Shown in pieces: positions 38,647-46,492 of a stretch of 64,000 nt of DNA. Both the position numbers and the translations under genes were made by a program. The stretch's first letter is position 1. Each line of letters starts with the position of its first letter. The notes under the pieces were generated by a model that made no database searches, had not been told where the DNA came from, and saw only the letters and a program-made list of their open reading frames with translations. Source of the stretch: Gammaproteobacteria bacterium (lineage in GTDB: Bacteria; Pseudomonadota; Gammaproteobacteria; GCA-001735895); the NCBI GenBank assembly GCA_024638385.1, contig JAHEKJ010000231.1, forward strand, positions 1 to 64,000, given 5' to 3'.

Positions 38647-38877
38647 ATGGATACCCGCTCTCACGAGGAACCCGTCTCGACCGACCGCCTGTTGACGAGC
38701 CTGACGCTGGCGATCGAGGAAGCCAAGCTGGTGCGCTCGATCATCGAATCGAAAAGCATTGCCGACCTCCTGAAGTCGGAGCAACCGCTGTCGAAGCGGC
38801 TCGCGCACATCAACCGCGAGATCGAGTACCTCGAGACCAAGCTCGCGCAGCTGCGCAGCCGCGCGAACCGGGCCTGA
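38647..38877 (+). CDS. Small hypothetical coiled-coil protein
   Basis: 76-aa helical ORF LTLAIEEAKLVRSIIESKSIADLL...INREIEYLETKLAQLRSR. Confidence 0.55.
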   Translation: MDTRSHEEPVSTDRLLTSLTLAIEEAKLVRSIIESKSIADLLKSEQPLSKRLAHINREIEYLETKLAQLRSRANRA

Positions 38878-38911
38878 TCCGGCGCCCGGGCCCGCTGGCC
38901 CCGGGGCAGGC

Positions 38912-39232
38912 TCAGATCAGCAAAATGATGATGATGATGATCAGCAGCAGGTTGGTCGTGCTCATGTCGCCGCCGGCCGGCAGCGTCTCGAGTTTGCCGT
39001 CGAGCGCCGCGACCTGACGGTCGGTCATGCGCGCGATGCGCGCGGCCGCCTCGGCCGGCCCGACGCCGCGCGCGACCAGTTCCTGCGCGACGCGCTGGCG
39101 CTGCGGCTCGATCGTAACCGCCGGCGGCGCGGTTTGCGCCGCCGACTCGGCGGTCGAAACCATCCCCGCCTGCGCCGGCAGCAGCATCAGCCACAGCAGG
39201 CCGATCAGGCCCAGTTTTCCCCAGTATCGCAT
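38912..39232 (-). CDS. PA2779 family protein
   Basis: Signal peptide; RVAQELVARGVGPAEAAARIARMTDRQVAALDGKLETLPAGGD followed by hydrophobic C-terminal tail. Confidence 0.7.
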   Translation of the reverse strand: MRYWGKLGLIGLLWLMLLPAQAGMVSTAESAAQTAPPAVTIEPQRQRVAQELVARGVGPAEAAARIARMTDRQVAALDGKLETLPAGGDMSTTNLLLIIIIIILLI

Positions 39233-39375
39233 CGTCTACCCCACTGTCGTTCCGGTTATCGATACGCCGATATTAACTCAATTCTCCGCGCTTGGCTCGA
39301 GCGCGCGCGCCGCCGCGCCAATTGGCGGCCGATCGTGTAACATCCAGCCATTTCCGGGCGCCAGGAGCCGCTTTC

Positions 39376-40179
39376 GTGCCGATTCGAAACCGCGACCCCG
39401 CCGACCGCGAAGCGCGACGGGCAGCGTCGCTGTCGCAGGCGATCGACGCCGTCGGGCAGTCCCGTTTCCTGCCCGGCCTGCTCGACTACCTGCGCGTCGA
39501 CGTGCCGTTCGTCGGTATCCTGCTGCTGATGCTCGACGACCGCAACCGGCCGCTGCACATCTACGATACAATTCGCACGCCGTACCGCATCAATCTCGAC
39601 CTCTACCTCGACGGCGTCTACCAGCTCGATCCCTTCTACACCCGTTTCTGCAAGTTACCCGAGACCTGCGCGCTGCTGATCCGCGACGTCGCGCCCGATC
39701 GGTTCCAGCTGACCGAATACTACCGCCGCTTCTACAGGAACATGGAACTCAGAGACGAGATGGCGATCTTCACCGACCTGCACGACGGCCGTCACCTGTT
39801 TTTCTCGATCGGCCGCCGGCGCGCCGAGCCGCGCTTCCGCCGGCGCGAGCTCGCCGCCATGCGCCGCGACCTGCCGGTGGTTGCCGCGCTCTGCCGCCAG
39901 CATTTCGGCACCGCATCCTACTCCGCCGAGCGCCTGCGCAAGCTTGCCGGCGGCAACCGGCTCGAGTTCGCGCTCGAGCGTTTCGGCGAAAACACGCTGA
40001 CGCCGCGCGAACACGAGGTCGCGGTCTGCATTCTCAAGGGCCACTCGTCGAAGTCGCTCGCGCGCGAGATCGACATCAGCCCGGAAACGGTCAAGATTCA
40101 TCGCCGCAACCTCTATCGCAAGCTCGGCGTATCCTCGCAAAGCGAGCTGTTCGTCAGGTTTCTGAACACGCTGGGATGA
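39376..40179 (+). CDS. LuxR family transcriptional regulator
   Basis: C-terminal LTPREHEVAVCILKGHSSKSLAREIDISPETVKIHRRNLYRKLGVSSQSELF; GTG start. Confidence 0.9.
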   Translation: MPIRNRDPADREARRAASLSQAIDAVGQSRFLPGLLDYLRVDVPFVGILLLMLDDRNRPLHIYDTIRTPYRINLDLYLDGVYQLDPFYTRFCKLPETCALLIRDVAPDRFQLTEYYRRFYRNMELRDEMAIFTDLHDGRHLFFSIGRRRAEPRFRRRELAAMRRDLPVVAALCRQHFGTASYSAERLRKLAGGNRLEFALERFGENTLTPREHEVAVCILKGHSSKSLAREIDISPETVKIHRRNLYRKLGVSSQSELFVRFLNTLG

Positions 40180-40270
40180 GCCCCGCGATTAACCCTTTGG
40201 GGTTATGTACACCCGGTCCGGTGCAGATTTAAGCTTGCCCGAACAATAAGCAATAGCGAGGAGTCGGGGG

Positions 40271-41374
40271 GTGTCCGCGAACACGGCGCAAGCCGCCATC
40301 GACGTTTGCGAAATTTCCAAGATCTACGGCCGCGACCGCGCCAGCGGCGTGGTCGCGCTGGATCGCGTATCTATCGCCATCCGCGACAACGAATTCTTCA
40401 CGCTGCTCGGGCCGTCCGGTTGCGGCAAGACCACGCTGCTGCGCCTGATCGCCGGCTTCGAACAGCCCGACGAAGGCGAGATCCTGCTGTTCGGCGAACA
40501 CCTCGAGGGCTTGCCGCCGTACCGACGCCCGGTCAATACCGTGTTCCAGCACTACGCGCTGTTTCCGCACATGACCGTCGCCGGCAACATCGGCTTCGGC
40601 CTCGAGATGCTGGCGACGCCGCGCGCGCAAATCGATGCGACCGTCAACGAGGTGCTCGAACTGGTGCAGATGCAACGGCTCGCCGGGCGTCGCGTCGACC
40701 AGCTCTCCGGCGGCCAGCAGCAGCGCGTCGCGCTGGCCCGCGCGCTCGCGCCCCGGCCCAAGGTGCTGCTGCTCGACGAGCCGCTGTCGGCGCTCGATTT
40801 CAAGCTGCGCAAGGAAATGCAGGTCGAACTCAAGCGCCTGCAGCACGAGACCGGCATCACCTTCATCTTCGTCACCCACGACCAGGAAGAAGCCCTGACC
40901 ATGTCCGATCGCGTCGCGGTCATGCGCGACGGCCTGATCCTGCAGGTCGGAAATCCGCGCGAAATCTACGACCGCCCCGCGCGGCGCTTCGTCGCCGACT
41001 TCATCGGCGATATCAATATCCTCAAGGGCCGCATCCTTGCCCGCGAGGGCGCGCGCGCGCGCGTCAGGCTCGACGCCGGCTACGAGGGCGAGGCCGGGCT
41101 GCCGCTCGAAGACGCGGACGTCGGCGGCGAAGTCAGCATCGCGATTCGCCCCGAACAACTGAGCTTTACCGACGCCGGCGCGGCGCACCTGTCCGGCGCG
41201 ATCCGGCAGATTTCGTACTATGGCTCGGGATTCGACTACGACATCGATCTCGCCAACGGCGAGAGCCTGTCGTTGCGCCTGCAAAACCGAGCCGACGAAC
41301 AACGCAGCTTCGCGATCGGCGACACCGCGCACGTCGCGATCGGCGCGCGCAGCATGCAGGTGCTGACGGATTGA
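40271..41374 (+). CDS. potA: Polyamine-type ABC transporter ATP-binding protein
   Basis: LLGPSGCGKTTLLRLIAG, QLSGGQQQRVALARALAPRPKVLLLDEPLSALD; C-terminal TOBE-like domain; GTG start. Confidence 0.9.
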   Translation: MSANTAQAAIDVCEISKIYGRDRASGVVALDRVSIAIRDNEFFTLLGPSGCGKTTLLRLIAGFEQPDEGEILLFGEHLEGLPPYRRPVNTVFQHYALFPHMTVAGNIGFGLEMLATPRAQIDATVNEVLELVQMQRLAGRRVDQLSGGQQQRVALARALAPRPKVLLLDEPLSALDFKLRKEMQVELKRLQHETGITFIFVTHDQEEALTMSDRVAVMRDGLILQVGNPREIYDRPARRFVADFIGDINILKGRILAREGARARVRLDAGYEGEAGLPLEDADVGGEVSIAIRPEQLSFTDAGAAHLSGAIRQISYYGSGFDYDIDLANGESLSLRLQNRADEQRSFAIGDTAHVAIGARSMQVLTD

Positions 41375-41376
41375 CG

Positions 41377-42324
41377 ATGGCCGCGCCGTCCGTCTCCACG
41401 CAACCCGCCCTGTCGACGAGTATCGTCGAAAACGAACGCCGGCTCAGGCGCACGCGCGCGTGGCTGCTGGCGCCGGCGGTGCTGACCATTCTCGGCGTCG
41501 GCATCCTGCCGCTGTCGATCGTGCTGGTCTACTCGTTTCTCGAGCCCGGCTCCTACGGCGGCGTGCGCTGGAACTTTTCGACCGACGCCTACGTGCAGCT
41601 GTTCTTCGAGGAGGACATCTTCGACGAGACTTTCAAGTTCACGACGTCGTACATCGAGATCTTCATGCGCTCGGTCGGGCTCGGCCTGTTTGCGACCATC
41701 GCCTGCCTGCTGGTCGGGTTTCCGACCGCCTACTACATCGCGACTCGCCCGCCGGCGCAGCGCAACGCGTGGTTGTTCCTGATCACGATTCCGTTCTGGA
41801 CCAACCTGCTGATTCGCACCTACGCGATGCTGCTGATCCTGCGCGACCAGGGCGTGATCAACCTCGCGCTGATCGAGATCGGCCTGATCGAGCGCGCGAT
41901 CCCGATGCTGTACACCGACTTCGCGGTCGGCCTCGGCCTGGTCTACGCGTTCCTGCCGTTCATGGTGCTGCCGATCTTCGCGAGCCTCGAAAAGCTCGAC
42001 TTCCGCCTCGTCGAAGCCGGCTTCGACCTCTACGCCAACCGTTTCATGGTCTTGCGCCGGATCATCGTGCCGCTGGCGCGGCCCGGCATCGCCGCCGGCT
42101 GCATCCTCGTTTTCATCCCGAGTCTCGGCGCCTACATCACGCCCGAGCTGCTCGGCGGTGGCAAGTCGCTGATGATCGGCAACCTGATTTACCTGCAGTT
42201 CGGCAGTTCGCGCAACTGGCCGTTCGGCTCGGCGATCGCGCTGATCCTGATGGCGATGGTGCTGTTGTCGCTGCTCTACTACCTGCGCGCCAGCGGCCGC
42301 CAGAGCCGAGAACACCATGGCTGA
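41377..42324 (+). CDS. potB: Polyamine-type ABC transporter permease
   Basis: Multi-TM; LLIRTYAMLLIL, LRRIIVPLARPGIAAGCILVFIPSLGAYITPELLGG. Confidence 0.9.
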   Translation: MAAPSVSTQPALSTSIVENERRLRRTRAWLLAPAVLTILGVGILPLSIVLVYSFLEPGSYGGVRWNFSTDAYVQLFFEEDIFDETFKFTTSYIEIFMRSVGLGLFATIACLLVGFPTAYYIATRPPAQRNAWLFLITIPFWTNLLIRTYAMLLILRDQGVINLALIEIGLIERAIPMLYTDFAVGLGLVYAFLPFMVLPIFASLEKLDFRLVEAGFDLYANRFMVLRRIIVPLARPGIAAGCILVFIPSLGAYITPELLGGGKSLMIGNLIYLQFGSSRNWPFGSAIALILMAMVLLSLLYYLRASGRQSREHHG

Positions 42325-43150
42325 GCGCGCGCCGCATCGCACCGCCTCGCCGGCGAAGCTCAAGGACCTGAAATACCAGCCCGGGTTTTCGCAGGTCGCG
42401 TGGTTTTGCATCGTCGTGCTGTACGCGCCGATCGCGGTGCTGGTGCTGTTTTCGTTCAACGAGAATCGCTCGGTTACCGTGTGGACCGAGTTCAGCCTCG
42501 ACTGGTACGTCAGGGCCTGGAACAACGAAGGCATCCAGAACGCCGCGCTGGTGTCGCTGCAGGTCGCGGTCGCGGCGATGGTGCTGGCGACGATCATGGC
42601 GACGATGGCGGCGCTGGTGACGACGCGCACCCCGCCCTACCGCGGGCTCGACCTCGCGGTGACGATCATCAACCAGCCGCTGATGGTGCCCGAGATCGTC
42701 ACCGCGGTCGCGACCCTGACTTTTTTCGCGATCATCAAGCAGGCGACCGGCGTGACCGGCATCGGCTACCTGATCATCGCGCACACCGTGTTCTGCATTC
42801 CGTTCGCGTACATGCCGATCCGGGCCCGCCTCGAGGACATGGACCTGAGCCTCGAACAGGCCGCCGCCGACCTCTACGCGCCGCCATTCAAAGTATTCCG
42901 GCGAGTTACGCTGCCATTGTTGCTGCCGGGCATTCTGGCCGGCGCGATGCTGGCGTTCATCGTTTCGCTGGACGACGTGATCATCACGTTGTTCGTCGCC
43001 GGCCCCGGCGAGACGACCCTGCCCCTGTACATCCTCGGGCAGATCCGGCGCGGGGTGACGCCCGAGGTCAACGCGGTTTCGACCGTGTTCCTCGGAATTT
43101 CGGTCATCCTCGTAACCTTCATCTTTCTGTTCGGCAAGGCCAGGAAGTAA
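42317..43150 (+). CDS. potC: Polyamine-type ABC transporter permease
   Basis: FSFNENRSVTVW, FRRVTLPLLLPGILAGAMLAFIVSLDDVIITLF. Confidence 0.9.
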   Translation: MAERAPHRTASPAKLKDLKYQPGFSQVAWFCIVVLYAPIAVLVLFSFNENRSVTVWTEFSLDWYVRAWNNEGIQNAALVSLQVAVAAMVLATIMATMAALVTTRTPPYRGLDLAVTIINQPLMVPEIVTAVATLTFFAIIKQATGVTGIGYLIIAHTVFCIPFAYMPIRARLEDMDLSLEQAAADLYAPPFKVFRRVTLPLLLPGILAGAMLAFIVSLDDVIITLFVAGPGETTLPLYILGQIRRGVTPEVNAVSTVFLGISVILVTFIFLFGKARK

Positions 43151-43180
43151 CGACCCATGCAATACCAAGAGGAAAACACC

Positions 43181-44212
43181 ATGAAAAAACCGATACTCAC
43201 ACTGATAACGGCGATCGGCCTCGGCCTCGCCGTCACCGCGGCGCAGGCCGCCGGCGAACTGCACATCTACAACTGGGGCAACTACACCAGCCCCGAGATG
43301 ATCGAGAAGTTCGAGAAGCAGTACGACGTCAAGGTGACGATCGACGGCTACGATTCCAACGAGACGATGCTCGCCAAGGTCGAACAGGGCGGCTCCGGCT
43401 ACGACATCGTCGTACCGGGCGACTACATGATCGCGATCATGATCGAGAAAGGCCTGCTCGAGAAAGTCCGGCCGAACCAGATGTCGAACTTCAAGAATCT
43501 CGATTCGAAGTGGGTCGACGTCTACTGGGACCCGGGCCGTGAATACACGATTCCGTACCAGTGGGGTACGACCAACTTCACCGTCGACCGCACGGTCTAC
43601 GACGGCGACGTCAATACGCTCGCGCTGATGTTCGATCCGCCGAAGGAACTGCAGGGCCGAATCAACATGTTGAACGACATGAACGACGTCATCAACGCCG
43701 GCCTGCGCTACCTCGGCTATCCGCGCTGCAACTCGAACAAGGCCCAGCTCAAGGAGCTGAACGACATGCTGCTCAAGGCCAAGACCCACTGGCGGACGAT
43801 GGATTACTCGACGATCGAGAAGCTGACCTCGCGCGACGTCGACCTGTCGCAGAACTGGAACGGCGCCGCGATGCGTGCGCGCAAGGACCGCCCGGAACTG
43901 GTTTACGCCTACCCGAAGGAAGGCTTCACCGGCTGGATGGACAATGTCGCCGTGCTCAAGGGCGCGCCGAATCTCGAGAACGCCAGGCTGTTCATGAACT
44001 TCATGATGACGCCGGAAGCCGCGGCGATGACGTCCAATTTCGCCAACTACGCCAACGGCGTGAAGGGCAGCGAAAAGTACATGGACGAGAAGCTGACCAA
44101 GGCGCGCGAGATCGTCATGCCGGCCGACGCGCCGACCCCCGAGTTCGTGCCACCGTGCCCGCAGGAGGTCGTCGATCTGTACAACAAGATCTGGACCAAC
44201 CTGAAAAAGTGA
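43181..44212 (+). CDS. potD: Extracellular polyamine-type substrate-binding protein
   Basis: Signal peptide; GELHIYNWGNYTSPEMIEKFEKQYDVKVTIDGYDSNETMLAK. Confidence 0.9.
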   Translation: MKKPILTLITAIGLGLAVTAAQAAGELHIYNWGNYTSPEMIEKFEKQYDVKVTIDGYDSNETMLAKVEQGGSGYDIVVPGDYMIAIMIEKGLLEKVRPNQMSNFKNLDSKWVDVYWDPGREYTIPYQWGTTNFTVDRTVYDGDVNTLALMFDPPKELQGRINMLNDMNDVINAGLRYLGYPRCNSNKAQLKELNDMLLKAKTHWRTMDYSTIEKLTSRDVDLSQNWNGAAMRARKDRPELVYAYPKEGFTGWMDNVAVLKGAPNLENARLFMNFMMTPEAAAMTSNFANYANGVKGSEKYMDEKLTKAREIVMPADAPTPEFVPPCPQEVVDLYNKIWTNLKK

Positions 44213-44221
44213 TCGCCATCC

Positions 44222-44250
44222 GACCCGGCGGGGCCATGTCTCGCCGGGTC
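44222..44250 (+). terminator. GC-rich stem-loop after potD-like gene (attenuator or terminator)
   Basis: GACCCGGCG n11 CGCCGGGTC; no U tract. Confidence 0.45.
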
Positions 44251-44276
44251 GTCCGCCACCTCATGAGAGCGTAACC

Positions 44277-45491
44277 ATGGATTCCGTGAACGTCAGTCCC
44301 CGCACCGCGCGCGAGCTCGGCATCATGCGCGGCTTCCCGCCGCCGCCCGAGAAAAGACCCGATCTGCAGAACTGGGATTTGCCGCCGTTCAATCGCTGGT
44401 CGTTCCAGAACGTCCGCAGCCTGTTCCCGACGGTCGACGTCAGGACCGACAGCCGCCGATCGCGGCCCCTCGCGAAGGCCCTGCGGGACCTGTCGGCGAT
44501 CGAGTTTCGCGATCATGCGGGCGATGCGATCGCGCTGCCCGATTTCCTCGAAAGGTCCTATACCGACGGCTTTCTCGTGCTGCATCGGGGTCGCGTCGTC
44601 AGCGAGGAATATTTCAACGACATGCGGCCGGATACGCCGCACCTGTCGCAATCGGTCGCCAAGTCGATCGTCGGCGCGCTCGCCGGGATCCTGCACGCCC
44701 GGGGTCTCGTCGACCCGGACGCACCGCTGGTCGACTACGTGCCGGAACTGGCGCACTGCGGCTACCACGACGCCAGATTGTCCCATGCGCTCGACATGAC
44801 CAGTGGCGTGCGCTTCAGCGAGGACTACAACGCGGCGCAATCGGACATGACGCGCATCGACATCGCGGCGGGCTGGCGACCGGTGCCCGACGGCGATTCG
44901 CCATCGACGATTCGCGACGTGATCCTGTCACTGCCGAAGGTCCGCAAGCATGGCGACCATTTCGAATACAAGTCGATCGAGACCGACGTCGTCGCCTGGG
45001 CGCTCGAACGCGCCGCCGAGCAAACGCTCGCCGAACTCGTCAGCGAAAACATCTGGAAACCGATCGGCGCCGAGCACGACGGTTTCTTCACCGTCGATCG
45101 CGCCGCGACCGCGCTCGCCGACGGCGGCTTCAACGCGACCCTGCGCGACTACGCGCGCTTCGGCCTGATGATGCAAAACGACGGCCGCGCCGGCGACGCG
45201 GAGGTCGTGCCGGCAACCTGGGTCGACGAATGCGCGAGGGGCCGCGTAGCGGTCGAGATCCCGCCGTACTGCGACATCTGCCCCGAGGGCGCCTACGGCA
45301 ATTTCTGGTGGGTACACAACGCGGTGCCCGGCGACTTCATGGCGCGCGGAGTATTCGGGCAGATGATCTACATCGACCGCGCGGCCGAGCTGACCATCGT
45401 CAAACTGTCGACCTGGCCCGACTACCTGATCCCGAGCTTCACCCGCGACGCGCTCGCCGCGTTCGCCGCGATCCGCGAGCACCTGGCCTGA
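44277..45491 (+). CDS. Serine hydrolase (beta-lactamase-related)
   Basis: SQSVAKSIVGALAG SxxK motif; class C-like fold sequence. Confidence 0.9.
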   Translation: MDSVNVSPRTARELGIMRGFPPPPEKRPDLQNWDLPPFNRWSFQNVRSLFPTVDVRTDSRRSRPLAKALRDLSAIEFRDHAGDAIALPDFLERSYTDGFLVLHRGRVVSEEYFNDMRPDTPHLSQSVAKSIVGALAGILHARGLVDPDAPLVDYVPELAHCGYHDARLSHALDMTSGVRFSEDYNAAQSDMTRIDIAAGWRPVPDGDSPSTIRDVILSLPKVRKHGDHFEYKSIETDVVAWALERAAEQTLAELVSENIWKPIGAEHDGFFTVDRAATALADGGFNATLRDYARFGLMMQNDGRAGDAEVVPATWVDECARGRVAVEIPPYCDICPEGAYGNFWWVHNAVPGDFMARGVFGQMIYIDRAAELTIVKLSTWPDYLIPSFTRDALAAFAAIREHLA

Positions 45492-45504
45492 AACGATTAC
45501 CGCC

Positions 45505-45586
45505 CCGCCACATCCGGCAAGAATTTATACGCAGAATAAAATCTATTCGCGAGGTCTTTGACCCGGATAACTTTTACCCAGGGTAA
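45505..45586 (+). pseudogene. Possible C-terminal remnant of FAD-linked oxidase
   Basis: RHIRQEFIRRIKSIREVFDPDNFYPG* resembles (M)xxIKxxFDPxNxxNPG end of FAD-oxidase C domain; AT-richer codons than neighbours. Confidence 0.35.
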
Positions 45587-45597
45587 AAAAATCCGGG
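45562..45597. repeat. 36-bp imperfect palindrome with TTTTACCC/GGGTAAAA core
   Basis: cccggat aac ttttaccc a gggtaaaa aa atccggg. Confidence 0.85.
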
Positions 45598-45805
45598 AAA
45601 GCAGTGAGCAATTCTCCCGCTTGAACAGTGGAACGACCGCGGCGCGCGGCAACAGCCGCTGCTCGAATTGTTGCACCCGATGGCGGCTTGTCCGGCGGTG
45701 AGATACCTCCTATCATGCGCGTTTCGCGCCAGGCCGGATTCTTCTTTGACCCCGGTCGCCCGCGCCCCCGGCAATCGACCGTCACGACGCGAGCAGGATC
45801 GCCGC

Positions 45806-46492
45806 ATGATCGAAATCGACAACCTGAGCATGTCCTTCGCCATCGCCAGCGGGCGACTCGACGTCCTGCGTGGCGTCGATCTCGAACTCCGCGATGGCCA
45901 AACCGCCGCGATCGTCGGTCCGTCGGGATCGGGCAAAACGACGCTGCTGCTGCTGCTCGCCGGACTCGAGCAACCGGAGTCCGGCACGATCCGTATCGAC
46001 GGGATCGCGCTCGATTCGCTGGATGACGACGGCCTCGCCGACCTGCGGCGCGACCGCCTGGGCATCGTGTTTCAATCGTTTCACCTCGTGCCGAGCCTGA
46101 CCGCGCTCGGCAACGTCGCGCTGCCGCTCGAAATCGCCGGGGCCGACGACGCCGAGGCGCGTGCCGGCGAGATGCTCGCGCGGGTCGGCCTCGGCGATCG
46201 CCGCGACCATTTCCCGATGCAGTTGTCGGGCGGCGAACAGCAGCGGGTCGCGATCGCGCGCGCGCTGGTGCATTCGCCGGCGGTGCTGCTGGCCGACGAA
46301 CCCACCGGCAATCTCGATCTCGAGACCGGGGCGCGCATCATCGAGTTGCTGTTCGGCCTGCACGCCGAGACCGGTTCGACGCTCGTGCTCGTGACCCACG
46401 ACGAGGCCATCGCCGGCCGCTGCCAGCGCGTGCTGCGGCTGCATCAAGGCCGGCTGGTCGAAGACGCCGATCGACATGCGATTCCTGCTTGA
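45806..46492 (+). CDS. ABC transporter ATP-binding protein (LolD/YbbA-like)
   Basis: VGPSGSGKTTLLLLLAGLE, QLSGGEQQRVAIARALVHSPAVLLADEPTGNLD. Confidence 0.92.
   Translation: MIEIDNLSMSFAIASGRLDVLRGVDLELRDGQTAAIVGPSGSGKTTLLLLLAGLEQPESGTIRIDGIALDSLDDDGLADLRRDRLGIVFQSFHLVPSLTALGNVALPLEIAGADDAEARAGEMLARVGLGDRRDHFPMQLSGGEQQRVAIARALVHSPAVLLADEPTGNLDLETGARIIELLFGLHAETGSTLVLVTHDEAIAGRCQRVLRLHQGRLVEDADRHAIPA

Noticed and set aside
43157-43180. Upstream ATG for the potD-like gene (MQYQEENT...)
   Set aside because: The signal peptide starts properly at MKKPILTLITAIG (43181), so the downstream ATG is preferred.
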